The notes below the pieces were generated by a model. The model ran no database searches. It was not told the origin of the DNA and saw only the letters and a program-made list of their open reading frames with translations. Positions 16,600 to 24,316 of a stretch of DNA of 64,000 nucleotides are shown here, piece by piece. Numbering within the stretch: position 1 is the first letter of the stretch; the number at the start of each line of letters is the position of its first letter. Source of the DNA: Naasia lichenicola (GTDB taxonomy: Bacteria > Actinomycetota > Actinomycetes > Actinomycetales > Microbacteriaceae); NCBI RefSeq assembly GCF_004801885.1, contig NZ_SSSM01000005.1, forward strand, positions 868,001-932,000. Reading direction: 5' to 3'. The position numbers and the translations under genes are program-made.

Positions 16600-17037
16600 T
16601 CAGCGACCGCCTCCCTCGGCCAGGAAGGCCAGGCGTCGAAGCGTCTCCCGATTGCGGATCGTGATGCCGATGGTCCGGATCACGCCCGGCACGAGGCGCC
16701 CGGGGCCCTCGACGGCATCCTCGGTGAGGCGCACCACACAGCCATCCGGGCGCCGCTTCACCTCGACGATCACCTCGGCCTCGCCGATCGGCCACCCGCG
16801 AGCCCGCATCCGAGCCCGACGGGGCGGATCCCATTCGAGGCTCACCGTCTTGTCGTTCAGCAGGAAGGGCCAGGATCCGAAGGAGTGATGCAGCGCCGAC
16901 TGCTCCTCCGGCCAGGCGTCGTCGACGCCGCGCATCCGCGCAGCACCCACCACCCACGCCGGGTAGAGCCAGCCATTCGCCAGAACGCGGAAGACTGCTT
17001 CCGGCTCGGCGGCGATCGTGCGGATGACAACGGCCAC
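16600..17037 (-). CDS. SRPBCC (START-like) family protein
   Basis: A 145-residue ligand-binding START-like domain. The beginning, VVIRTIAAEPEAVFRVLANGWLYPAWVVG, gives the first strand and helix, and the long C-terminal helix IGITIRNRETLRRLAFLAE closes the cavity. Between them are strands around SLEWDPPRRARMRARGWP. GTG 17037 is chosen as start because a GGGAG site lies about 8 bp upstream and the fold begins there. The open frame continues 204 codons upstream through two other genes and is not real. It is convergent with the SDR gene. Confidence 0.82.
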   Translation of the reverse strand: MAVVIRTIAAEPEAVFRVLANGWLYPAWVVGAARMRGVDDAWPEEQSALHHSFGSWPFLLNDKTVSLEWDPPRRARMRARGWPIGEAEVIVEVKRRPDGCVVRLTEDAVEGPGRLVPGVIRTIGITIRNRETLRRLAFLAEGGGR

Positions 17038-17212
17038 GGCTGCTCCCTGCTGTGAAGATCGACCTCGCCATCTGCCGAAGCGGCAGGGGCGATGCATTGC
17101 GGATGCGGTCTCTATCGAGTCAGCCGCCATCGTATTGCGAGCGTCGACGGCCGCTTGGGGGTTGACAGTGCCGGGCAGCCGCGCAGGCCGCCTCCCCGTC
17201 AGCCGCCGGCCG

Positions 17213-17467
17213 TCAGTGCACCTTGTCCGGAGCGGAGGTCTCGTTGTCGGCCCCCGAGATACCGTCTCGGAACGCTCCGTCCCTGCCCTGGATCCGGATG
17301 TCACCTTCGCCCTCACCGGTGTTGCCGACGATCTGCTTCGCCCGCGCGATCGCATCCGCCTGCGTGCTCTCGTGGGACGAGACGCGCCTCGCGTCCTCCT
17401 TCTCGACGTCCCAGCCGCCCCGCTCGGAGTTGTGCACCACGTAGCGGTCCTCGTCGTTCTGCGCCAT
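17213..17467 (-). CDS. DUF2188 domain protein
   Basis: An 84-residue soluble protein of the DUF2188 family. The family pattern is visible in RYVVHNSERGGWDVEKEDARR (about residues 8-28), SSHESTQADAIARAKQI (about 30-46) and EGDIRIQGRDGAFRD (about 54-68). Such proteins are small, conserved in many bacteria and without known activity. They are often found with stress genes. It carries the second of the three promoter-like elements immediately upstream. Confidence 0.85.
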   Translation of the reverse strand: MAQNDEDRYVVHNSERGGWDVEKEDARRVSSHESTQADAIARAKQIVGNTGEGEGDIRIQGRDGAFRDGISGADNETSAPDKVH

Positions 17468-17490
17468 CGTCGTTCCTCTCTTCGTCCTTT

Positions 17491-17529
17491 CACGCTAGGC
17501 AAGGGCCGTCGACTCGACCAGGGGTTGCG
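17491..17529 (-). promoter_or_regulatory. promoter-like element B
   Basis: On the minus strand CGCAACCCC is followed after 21 bp by CCTAGCGTG. It starts 24 bp upstream of the DUF2188 ATG. The downstream box is identical to elements A and C. The upstream box differs (CGCAACCCC rather than CGCAAGGGG) and the spacing is shorter by one base when the boxes are aligned on CGCAA. Confidence 0.5.
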
Positions 17530-17617
17530 CATCGCCCCCCAGTGCGTTCCACCTAGCACAACGAGGCTCCCGCCGAACTCCCTGGAAGCGGTGCGCTCCC
17601 TTTGCGACGATGGCGGG

Positions 17618-18928
17618 ATGGCTCCCACCACACCTTCCGGCCGCCCCATCGGCGACGACTCCGTCTCGCTGATGATCCGTGGCTACGGGCTGGGCCCCCA
17701 CATCTGGAAGCGGTCGCCTGCGGGCGCGAGGAGTGCGCCGATGCGCCTGCTCGGCGATGAGGCGATCTTCGTCCGTGGGGCCGAGGGCGTCGAGCTCTTC
17801 TACGACGAGCAGCGCATCAGGCGGCACGAGGCGATGCCCGCCATCGTTCAATTGACGCTCTTCGGACGCGGGTCGGTGCACAGCCTGGACGGCGCCGAGC
17901 ACCGCCACCGCAAGGCGACGTTCGTCGATGTCGCCTACGACGACGTGAACGCTGCGCGGATCCTCCCGCTGTTCGAACGCGAATGGCAGGCCGAGCTCGA
18001 CGCCTGGCTGGCGGGTGGGCGGCGCACCGCCTATGACGCGGCCGTCGGCGCGTTCGGACGGGCCAGCATGACGTGGGCGGGAATGCCCGGCACCCCCGAC
18101 GCGAAGACGCGGTGGGCGACGCGGCTCGCGCAGATCGTCGACGGCTTCGGCGTGCCCTACTCGCCGGAGTACCTGCTCGCCGCCGCCAACCGTCTCTGGT
18201 CCGATCGACACGCTGAGCAGCTGGTCGAGGCGACGCGATCCGGACGCCTCACCCCCGCGGCGGGCACCGCCCTGCACGAGTGGGCCCACCACCGCGATCC
18301 CGAGGGGCGACTGCTCCCATCGAGACTCGCAGGGATCGAGCTGCAGAACAGCATGCGGCCCATGATCGCGGTCGCGCGCTTCGTCGCCTTCGCAGCGAAG
18401 GAGCTGCACGATAGGCCGGAGTGGCGTCAGCACATCGCCGGCGAGACCACCGAACGCGGCTCGCTCGTCGAGGGGCCGCTCGCTACCGCGTTCGCGCAGG
18501 AGATCCGTCGGACAGCACCCTTCGTGCCCATGCTGCCCGGCAACGCGATCGCCGACGTGGAGCTCGATGGCCATCGAGTGGCTGCGGGGGGACGGGTCGT
18601 GCTCGACATCCTCGGCACGAACACCGACGAGCGGTCATGGGAGCATCCGGAGCGGTTCGATCCTGAGCGCTTCGTGGGGGCCGAGGATTACGAGGCTCTG
18701 ACCGCCTTCATCCCGCACGGCGGAGCGGGCGTGGCCTCGGGCCATCGCTGTCCGGGGGAGAAGCTGGCCATCGCCGGTCTCGCCGCGGCTGTCGCCGCGC
18801 TGAGCGATCCGCGGCTGGACATCGCGAGCGCCGGCCTCGGAGTGAACCGTCGGCGGCTGCCGACGAAGCCCGCGTCCGGAGGTCGTGTGCGGGCTGCGGG
18901 CTCGGGCGCGCGCTGCCCGTTCCACTGA
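17618..18928 (+). CDS. CYP152-type cytochrome P450 (peroxygenase/decarboxylase family)
   Basis: A 436-residue soluble P450 resembling the CYP152 family, which uses hydrogen peroxide to hydroxylate or decarboxylate fatty acids without redox partners. The I-helix has the diagnostic Arg-Pro pair (R247-P248 in NSMRPMIAV) that binds the substrate carboxylate. ExxR is at E295-R298. The haem cysteine is C378 in GHRCPGE. The residue aligned with position 85 of the known enzymes is His88 (SVHSLDG), as in the terminal-olefin-forming decarboxylase OleT, not the Gln of the Bacillus hydroxylase. ATG 17618 is the start; the open frame to 17018 overlaps divergent genes. Two manganese catalases nearby would compete for the same peroxide. 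Confidence 0.88.
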   Translation: MAPTTPSGRPIGDDSVSLMIRGYGLGPHIWKRSPAGARSAPMRLLGDEAIFVRGAEGVELFYDEQRIRRHEAMPAIVQLTLFGRGSVHSLDGAEHRHRKATFVDVAYDDVNAARILPLFEREWQAELDAWLAGGRRTAYDAAVGAFGRASMTWAGMPGTPDAKTRWATRLAQIVDGFGVPYSPEYLLAAANRLWSDRHAEQLVEATRSGRLTPAAGTALHEWAHHRDPEGRLLPSRLAGIELQNSMRPMIAVARFVAFAAKELHDRPEWRQHIAGETTERGSLVEGPLATAFAQEIRRTAPFVPMLPGNAIADVELDGHRVAAGGRVVLDILGTNTDERSWEHPERFDPERFVGAEDYEALTAFIPHGGAGVASGHRCPGEKLAIAGLAAAVAALSDPRLDIASAGLGVNRRRLPTKPASGGRVRAAGSGARCPFH

Positions 18929-18968
18929 CGAGTCAGGTGGTCCCGGCGTCGACGCGGCGCCGCGACCC

Positions 18969-20027
18969 TCAGTCCTTGCGTCGGGCGGCGGACTCGCGGA
19001 TGCGCCGTCCGTCTTCGACGTCCTTCTCCTCGCGGTCGGCGGCCTTCTTGCTCTTCCGCGCGTCACGCGGAGGCAGCTGGATGTCCTCCTCCGCGGCGAT
19101 GCCGGCCTGCAGCTGACGCCCGCGCTCGAGCTCGGCGTCTACCTCCGCTCCGAAGAGGAGCGCCAGATTGGCGATCCAGAGCCACAGCAGGAAGACGATG
19201 ACGCCGGCCAGGGAGCCGTAGTTCTTGGCGTAGTCCGCGAAGTTGGCGACATAGAGCCCGAACAGCAGCGACGCGACCACGAGGACCACGAGAGCGATCA
19301 GCGCGCCGACGCTGATCCATCGGAACTTCGGCTGCTTGGCGTTGGGGGTCGCGTAGTAGAGGATCGCCACCATCACCACCAGCAGGACGGCGAGCACCGG
19401 CCACTTGGCGATCTCCCAGACCGTCTGGAAGACGCCGTCGATCCCCAGGGCTGAGCCGAGTGCGTCGGTGACGGGGCCCGAGACTGCGACGATGCCGATC
19501 ATGACCAGCAGGAGCACGATCCCGATCACCGTGACCAGGAGCTGCACCGGCTTGAGCTTCCAGAACGGTCGCCCCTCGTCGATCTCATAGATGCGGTTGA
19601 TCGCCCGCGTGAACGCCCCGACATAGCCGGATGCCGACCAGATGGCCAGGACGATTCCAGAGACGAGTGCGAAGCCGGCGGCGGGGGAGGAGGCGAACCC
19701 TTCCAGCGGGCCCTTGATCACCTCCAGCGCGGAGGACGGCGCGACGCTGCCGAGCACATCGAGCAGGGTCTGGGTCGACTCCCGGCCGCCGCCGAGCACG
19801 CCCAGGAGCGACACCAGCGCTATCAGGGCCGGAAAGATCGCCAGCACCGCGTAGTAGGTGAGGGACGCGGCGATATCGGTGCACTGGTCCGACGTGAACT
19901 CGCGGAAGGATTTCTTGGCGACGTATACCCACGACCGCTTCTCCAGGCCCCCGATGGAGTCCGGCTTGCGCGGATCGTCGGGGTCAGGTGCCCCGGTCAG
20001 CCGCTCGCTCGCGCCGATGTCAGTCAT
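18969..20027 (-). CDS. YihY/virulence factor BrkB family membrane protein
   Basis: A 352-residue inner-membrane protein of the YihY/BrkB family. The family hallmark is the block DQCTDIAASLTYYAVLAIFPALIALVS-like around residues 47-75. Further helices follow at about 118-140, 165-190, 210-235, 247-270 and 280-305. The hydrophilic C-terminus (about 310-352) is rich in Lys, Arg and Glu. ATG 20027 is preferred over 20036 because of the GGGAG site upstream. The members were once called RNase BN and their role is still uncertain. It is separated from the next upstream gene by a strong hairpin. Confidence 0.9.
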   Translation of the reverse strand: MTDIGASERLTGAPDPDDPRKPDSIGGLEKRSWVYVAKKSFREFTSDQCTDIAASLTYYAVLAIFPALIALVSLLGVLGGGRESTQTLLDVLGSVAPSSALEVIKGPLEGFASSPAAGFALVSGIVLAIWSASGYVGAFTRAINRIYEIDEGRPFWKLKPVQLLVTVIGIVLLLVMIGIVAVSGPVTDALGSALGIDGVFQTVWEIAKWPVLAVLLVVMVAILYYATPNAKQPKFRWISVGALIALVVLVVASLLFGLYVANFADYAKNYGSLAGVIVFLLWLWIANLALLFGAEVDAELERGRQLQAGIAAEEDIQLPPRDARKSKKAADREEKDVEDGRRIRESAARRKD

Positions 20028-20100
20028 CCCCACCACTCCCGTTCATCCGGTTGCACGACCCGCTCCTCGTGGGCCTTCGGCGCATCAGCTCCTGCTGAGG

Positions 20101-20133
20101 GAGCTCGGTGGGGCGCAGGGCCCCACCGAGCTC
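20101..20133 (-). terminator. hairpin terminator of the 20-22 kb minus-strand operon
   Basis: A perfect 13-bp inverted repeat, GAGCTCGGTGGGG / CCCCACCGAGCTC with a 7-base loop, begins 7 bp downstream of the DUF3618 stop codon. There is no U tract, as is usual for actinobacterial terminators. Confidence 0.8.
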
Positions 20134-20139
20134 TCGACG

Positions 20140-20718
20140 TCAGGAGGAAGCGACGGTGTCCTTCGCGTCCTTCGCCTTGCCCTTCACATCGTCCGCTGCC
20201 GATCCAGCCGCCGACTTCACGGAGCCGGCCGCTTCGGTCGCGGTGTCCTTGACGGCTGCGGCCGCATCCTGTGCGGGCTCCTTGAGGTTCGATGCGACCT
20301 CCTTGGCCGCGTCGGTGGCCTGCTCGACGAGAGGCTGCGCCTTCTCCTTGATCTGCGAGGCGGCCGCCTTCTCCTTCTCGCTCGCCGGGATGAGCGAGGC
20401 GATGAGAGCGCCGACGCCGAAGGCGATGAGGCCCACCGCGACGGCATTGCCCTTCGCCTTCTCTGCTGCCTTGTGCGGAGCATCGGACAGACTGCCCGCT
20501 CCCGAAGAGACCCCGGAGGTGACGCTGTCCTTGGCGTCGGATGCGACGCCCATGACCGCCTCCTTGGCGGAGGTGAGCTTGCTCTTCACCTTCTCGGTCT
20601 GGCGGTGGGCGATCTTGGAAGGCGTCACCTTGTCGGTGAGCGCGTCGACGTCGTAGCTGAGGTCGGCGCGGGTGGCGTCGATCTCGGCACGGATCTGGTC
20701 GGGGGTGGGGTTGCTCAT
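20140..20718 (-). CDS. DUF3618 domain protein
   Basis: A 192-residue protein. The N-terminal 50 residues match DUF3618 (PDQIRAEIDATRADLSYDVDALTDKV). A single membrane segment lies at about residues 88-106 (VAVGLIAFGVGALIASLIP). The C-terminal 85 residues are a Lys/Ala/Glu/Asp-rich helical repeat region (KEKAQPLVEQATDAAKEVAS and similar 11-mer-like units). It resembles LEA-type stress proteins. ATG 20718 overlaps the stop of the upstream holin-like gene by 4 bp. Together with the two genes before it, it forms a coupled operon whose products look like an envelope-associated stress set. Confidence 0.88.
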   Translation of the reverse strand: MSNPTPDQIRAEIDATRADLSYDVDALTDKVTPSKIAHRQTEKVKSKLTSAKEAVMGVASDAKDSVTSGVSSGAGSLSDAPHKAAEKAKGNAVAVGLIAFGVGALIASLIPASEKEKAAASQIKEKAQPLVEQATDAAKEVASNLKEPAQDAAAAVKDTATEAAGSVKSAAGSAADDVKGKAKDAKDTVASS

Positions 20719-21131
20719 CGGTTCTCTTCGTTTCTCTTGAGTGCTTCCGGGATCTTCTTGAGGGTGTCGGCGGTGCGGGGAGCCCCCCGGACCTCCTTGA
20801 GCTGCTTGCGGCCCACGACGAACAGGATGAGTCCGATCACGGCCCAGATGACCGCGACGATCACCGCCGACCAGGCGTTGCCGACGAGGTATCCGAGTCC
20901 CCACCACAGAGCGATGGAGAGGAAGAAGATCGCCATGATGCCCGCGTAGCCGGCGCCGCCGAGCAGCCCCGCGCCCTTCCCGGCGCGGGAGGCTGACTCG
21001 GACACCTCGGCCTTGGCGAGGGCGATCTCCTGACGGACGAGGACGGACATGTCCTTCGTGACCTGGCCGAACAGCTCGCCGAACGACGCGGTCGCCGCTC
21101 GCTGCTCCGAGGGCGTCGGGATGTCGGTCAT
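20715..21131 (-). CDS. phage holin-like (actinobacterial superfamily III/YqjE-type) membrane protein
   Basis: A 138-residue protein with an amphipathic N-terminal helix (FGELFGQVTKDMSVLVRQEIALAKAEV, about residues 17-43) and two adjacent membrane segments (about 57-80 and 86-108). This is the arrangement of proteins annotated as phage holin family. There is no endolysin or phage gene nearby, and the partners are stress proteins, so it is a chromosomal envelope protein rather than part of a prophage. It overlaps both neighbours by 4 bp (ATGA junctions). Confidence 0.85.
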   Translation of the reverse strand: MTDIPTPSEQRAATASFGELFGQVTKDMSVLVRQEIALAKAEVSESASRAGKGAGLLGGAGYAGIMAIFFLSIALWWGLGYLVGNAWSAVIVAVIWAVIGLILFVVGRKQLKEVRGAPRTADTLKKIPEALKRNEENR

Positions 21132-21862
21132 AGAACGCTCTCGCTGCCGCCTGCGCCGAACGCAGGACCGGTCGTCGGCGGCGCGAACGGGTTCGGAGCC
21201 GCGTAGCCCGTCTCCGTGCTCGAGGCTTCGGCCTCTTCCTTCTCATCCGAGGCGACTCCGGCGAGCGACCTCGTGAGGCGGCCGACCAGGAGGCCGGCGA
21301 CTGCCGCGCCGAGGATGAAGGTGCCCGGCCGCTGGGCGGCGAACTGACGGACCTCGCCGAGCAGCGAGCCCGGGTCGCGACCGTCGAGCCACGAGGCGAT
21401 GTCGCCCACGCGCTCGGCCGCCATGCCGACGACGTCGGAGGCGACGCCCTTCGACTCCGCACCGCCGGCCATTCCGCTGAGCTCGTCGCTGAGCGACTTC
21501 AGGCCGGAGGCGACCCGCGCCTGCTGGGTCGTCGCCTGCTCGCTGAGCTCGCTGCGGGTCTGGCTGATCAGCTGCTTCGCCTGGCCCTTGGCCTCGGAAG
21601 CGACCTTGCCGGCCTGCTCCTTGGCGGTGCCGGCGACCTCCTTCGTCGCATCCTTGGCGCTGCCGCCCAGGTCGGCGGCCTGCTCCTTGGCGGCGCCGGC
21701 CTTGCCCGACGCGCCGCCGGAGCCGCCGGTCGCGCCGCCGGTGGTCCCGCCGGTGGGATAGGCGGTGCTCGTCGGGTCGACGCCGAGCGGCGGCAGGATG
21801 CCGTTCGGAGAGGATGCCGATCCCGGTGTGAGATCGGGGGTCGGGGGATAGGTGTTGGACAT
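21128..21862 (-). CDS. LEA-like/apolipophorin-like repetitive stress protein
   Basis: A 244-residue protein. The first 50 residues are disordered, rich in Pro, Gly, Thr and Ser. Residues 50-130 are an amphipathic Lys/Ala/Glu/Gln repeat region with units such as KEQAADLGGSAKDATKEVAG and KEQAGKVASEAKGQAK, typical of LEA-like helices. A hydrophobic segment lies at about 182-200 (GTFILGAAVAGLLVGRL). The tail is Ala/Pro-rich. No enzyme domain is seen. It is the first gene of the three-gene coupled operon ending at the 20101 hairpin. A protective, membrane-associated role is inference. Confidence 0.75.
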   Translation of the reverse strand: MSNTYPPTPDLTPGSASSPNGILPPLGVDPTSTAYPTGGTTGGATGGSGGASGKAGAAKEQAADLGGSAKDATKEVAGTAKEQAGKVASEAKGQAKQLISQTRSELSEQATTQQARVASGLKSLSDELSGMAGGAESKGVASDVVGMAAERVGDIASWLDGRDPGSLLGEVRQFAAQRPGTFILGAAVAGLLVGRLTRSLAGVASDEKEEAEASSTETGYAAPNPFAPPTTGPAFGAGGSESVL

Positions 21863-21931
21863 GATTTCCCTTCTGGATGGAGTGGTTCGGGTCGGGTCGG
21901 GCGCACGACTGCGTCGCGCGCGGCGGGCAGG

Positions 21932-22375
21932 TCAGCCTCGCGGCGGAGCCGGAGACGGGGAGGCGATCAGGTCGAGCTGCTCGCGACCGAGGGTCTCGGT
22001 GACGGTGTGGTTCTCCACGACGTCGCCGACTCGGACGCGGACGAGTTCCGACGGCACGATCCGCTTGGAGAAGAGGATCTCCTCTCGGTTGAGCGTCATC
22101 AAGAAGTCGCGGGCGCGGGGGGCCGGCGCGACGTCGGCCGGTTCGCCCTCAGACGCGACGTCGATCGGCTCACGGGTCACGCGGACCTCTTCGCGCCGGA
22201 CCTCGACGGTGAACGTCTGCTGTTCGGTCACCACATAGCGCTCGACGCGGATCCGCTCGACGGGTCGACGGATGAGCGAGGTGCTCAGCCGCTCCTCGTG
22301 GAGCACGACCGACGCCGCCTCGTCCGCCTCGGGGACGGGTGCAGCGTGACGTCCACTGGAGACGTTCGTGCTCAT
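21932..22375 (-). CDS. DUF2382 domain protein without PRC barrel
   Basis: A 147-residue protein containing one DUF2382 domain. The domain's repeated strand pattern is visible: VVLHEERLSTSLIRRPVERIRVERYVVTE (about residues 21-49), FTVEVRREEVRVTREPID (about 52-69), and the closing MTLNREEILFSKRIVPSELVRVRVGDVVE (about 88-116). Unlike its neighbour at 22464-23339 it has no N-terminal PRC barrel. DUF2382 proteins are acidic, stress-linked and of unknown activity. The start at ATG 22375 excludes an in-frame run through the upstream hairpin. Confidence 0.85.
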   Translation of the reverse strand: MSTNVSSGRHAAPVPEADEAASVVLHEERLSTSLIRRPVERIRVERYVVTEQQTFTVEVRREEVRVTREPIDVASEGEPADVAPAPRARDFLMTLNREEILFSKRIVPSELVRVRVGDVVENHTVTETLGREQLDLIASPSPAPPRG

Positions 22376-22418
22376 GAGGTGCCTTTCGCGGGAGAAGCCG
22401 ATGACCGAGGTGAGGGGT

Positions 22419-22458
22419 GGCTGCACGCGACGGCCCAGACGACTCGTCGCGTGCAGCC
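22419..22458 (-). terminator. hairpin between two DUF2382 genes
   Basis: A perfect 13-bp inverted repeat (GGCTGCACGCGAC / GTCGCGTGCAGCC, 14-base loop) lies 5 bp downstream of the PRC-barrel/DUF2382 stop and 44 bp upstream of the next start on the same strand. It would separate the two genes transcriptionally. Confidence 0.75.
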
Positions 22459-22463
22459 GGTCA

Positions 22464-23339
22464 TCAGAGCGTGCGGCGGTCGGTGCCGCGGTCGGTGCCG
22501 AGGTCTGTGTCGCGACCCGTGTCGCGACCTGTGTCGCGATCGACATCGGCGTCGACCACCTCGATCTCCTCCCGCGAGACGGAGTCGGCGACGCGCTGCT
22601 GCTCGGTGACGGTCTCCGTTCCGAGCGCGACCCGCTCGACGGGGACGGTCTCCTTGTCGGTGACCACGCGCTCGCCGGTGAGCACGACCTCGTGCTCCTC
22701 CTCGCTGAGGTCGGGGCCCGAGGTGGCGTCGCCGATGTTCGCGTCCGTGATCGGCTCGCGGGTGATGGTGACCTCCTCGTGACTGACGGGCACGGTCTGG
22801 CTGACCTGTTCGGTCACGACGTGCTTGCGCAGCCGGGCGCGGCCCGTCTCCACCCGCTCGGTGCCCACGTTGAGGCGCTCTTCGGAGCGGGTCATCGCGG
22901 AGTCGGTGTTCGGTCCGGAGGTGTCGTGTCCCGCAGAAGCGTCGTATCCGGCGGAGCTGTCGTATCCGGCGCCTGTGGGCGAGGTGTCGGTGGTGCGGGA
23001 GCTGTCGGAGGTGTCGGTGATGCCCGTCCCCATCCCCGCGCCGTAGTAGCTGTAGAGGGAGTCCTCCTCGGTCTCGCTCAGCGCGCCGTCGGCGTCGATG
23101 TTGGGGGCGTCCTTGATGAAGTCCTTCGAGAAGGGGACGCGCACGCTGCCGTCGTCGAAGCTCGCGCTGCTGAGCGGGGCGAAGGTCTCCTTCGTGCCGA
23201 AGAGGCCGGTACGGATCGTGATCCAGGTGGGGCTCTGGTCCTGATCGACGTAGACCTGACCGACCGTGCCGACCTTCTTCTCGTCGTCGCCGTAGACGTC
23301 GGCGCCGATCAGATCATTGGGATTCGTGGTGGTGATCAT
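22464..23339 (-). CDS. PRC-barrel plus DUF2382 protein
   Basis: A 291-residue protein. The N-terminal PRC-barrel (about residues 8-85) has LIGADVYGDDEKKVGTVGQV and WITIRTGLFG. A Ser/Thr/Gly-rich linker follows, then a DUF2382 domain (about 150-265) with repeats such as RSEERLNVGTERVETGRARL, VVTEQVSQTVPVSHEEVTI and EVVLTGERVVTDKETVPVERVAL. The C-terminal 30 residues are a DTGR/DTDLGTD repeat encoded by 12-bp DNA repeats. A close paralogue begins at 63284. These proteins are widespread in actinobacteria and cyanobacteria, lack known activity and are associated with stress. An own transcription unit is likely, given the hairpin behind it. Confidence 0.88.
   Translation of the reverse strand: MITTTNPNDLIGADVYGDDEKKVGTVGQVYVDQDQSPTWITIRTGLFGTKETFAPLSSASFDDGSVRVPFSKDFIKDAPNIDADGALSETEEDSLYSYYGAGMGTGITDTSDSSRTTDTSPTGAGYDSSAGYDASAGHDTSGPNTDSAMTRSEERLNVGTERVETGRARLRKHVVTEQVSQTVPVSHEEVTITREPITDANIGDATSGPDLSEEEHEVVLTGERVVTDKETVPVERVALGTETVTEQQRVADSVSREEIEVVDADVDRDTGRDTGRDTDLGTDRGTDRRTL
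22507..22542. repeat. 12-bp tandem repeats in the DUF2382 C-terminus
   Basis: About three copies of a GTGTCGCGACCY unit encode an alternating Asp-Thr-Gly-Arg tail on the minus strand. A related degenerate run (GGTCGGTGCCG) lies just to the left. The repeats are within the coding frame, so copy number changes of 12 bp would keep the frame. Confidence 0.7.
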
Positions 23340-23405
23340 GGTGGTTTCTCCTGCCTTCCGAGCCGTCTGCCCGGAAACTGTTGGGGTTGTCGGATGGAGC
23401 CGCGG

Positions 23406-24080
23406 TCAGCGGCCGAGACCTGCGCGATCGACGCGGCGGTGGTAGCGCATGCCGGCGAGACCGCCGAGGATGGCGCCGACGAGTGTCACCACCAGCGCGA
23501 TCACGCCGCTGATGATGCCGCCGGCCGTGAGGCTCGCCCCGTTGATCGGGATGGACGGCAGCCCGCTGACGCTGCCCAGGAAGTCGGACTGTGTGTTCGC
23601 GATGAGACCGACCACGGCGAGCACGACGATGACGATGATGGCCCACAGCCAGACCGCCACACCCTGCTTGAGGCCGTCGAAGCGTGCCATCCGTCCAGCG
23701 ACGTAGCCGCCGCAGAAGTAGGAGATGAACAGGACGACGGCCACCACGATGGCTCCGACGATGCTGACCGTGTCGGCGTTCTCCGCTGCGGAGTCGGCGA
23801 CCTGATCCGCAGACAGATCATTGCCCAGTCCGATGGCGGCGCCGACGGCGGAGAGGACGGCGGTGAACAGAACCGCCGTGCCGGTGGCCGTCAGCCAGCC
23901 GAAGAAGGCCGAGCCGAACTTGATGCCGCCGAATCGCGCCTTCTCCCGCTCGAGGACGTCTTCGCGGGTGGTGTTGCCGGCTGGCGCCGGCCGGGCGGCC
24001 ACGCGCTCATCGAGCGCCTCGTCCTGGCGGAGGACATCGCTCGGGGCGGGCCGATCTGAGTCTCTGGACGAGTCGGACAT
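23406..24080 (-). CDS. four-TM stress-locus membrane protein
   Basis: A 224-residue protein. The first 55 residues are polar and charged. Four membrane segments follow at about 58-82, 104-128, 140-162 and 182-208. A short RMARFDGLKQG loop lies between TM2 and TM3 and the C-terminus is YHRRVDRAGLGR. The Gly-rich second segment (SYFCGGYVAGRMARFDG) recalls the YrzE/TIGR04086 type of small membrane protein. The function is unknown. ATG 24080 is chosen; the longer frame to 24245 runs through the regulatory region. It is the upstream gene of the minus-strand stress block. Confidence 0.75.
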   Translation of the reverse strand: MSDSSRDSDRPAPSDVLRQDEALDERVAARPAPAGNTTREDVLEREKARFGGIKFGSAFFGWLTATGTAVLFTAVLSAVGAAIGLGNDLSADQVADSAAENADTVSIVGAIVVAVVLFISYFCGGYVAGRMARFDGLKQGVAVWLWAIIVIVVLAVVGLIANTQSDFLGSVSGLPSIPINGASLTAGGIISGVIALVVTLVGAILGGLAGMRYHRRVDRAGLGR

Positions 24081-24248
24081 CGCAACCTCACTGGGAATAG
24101 GGAACACGAAAAGGGCACGCCGATAGGCGGGAGAAGCTGCTTCGAGCAGCGGCTGGATCGAGCTGGAACAACCCGGCAACGCGAGCGTAGGACTGTTGGG
24201 CGCCCCCGAAAGGGTGCGCACGGGCAACTGCCAGCTAGGGTACAAATA

Positions 24249-24275
24249 TCACCCCTAGGGGTGAGGCATCCTCAC
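24249..24275. promoter_or_regulatory. overlapping palindromes, candidate operator
   Basis: TCACCCCTAGGGGTGA (24249-24264) is a perfect 16-bp palindrome. Its last four bases start a second inverted repeat, GTGAGG-CAT-CCTCAC (24261-24275). The two share GTGA, so they could be alternative binding sites or hairpins. They lie between element C and the start of the minus-strand gene at 24080. Confidence 0.5.
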
Positions 24276-24316
24276 CTGCACCTCCGTTCATCGACCACTT
24301 GTAACGAGGATTACTC

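Noticed and set aside
17018-17617. A 200-codon N-terminal extension of the P450
   Set aside because: It overlaps the DUF2188 gene and promoter element B on the other strand, and the CYP152 fold begins after the ATG at 17618.
20715-21131. Holin-like gene as a sign of prophage
   Set aside because: No endolysin, capsid, portal, integrase or attachment site nearby. Partners are stress proteins and the genes are translationally coupled to them.
22368-24059. A 563-codon plus-strand frame across the stress block
   Set aside because: Antisense to three recognisable proteins (PRC-barrel/DUF2382, DUF2382 upstream region and the four-TM protein) with shadow composition.
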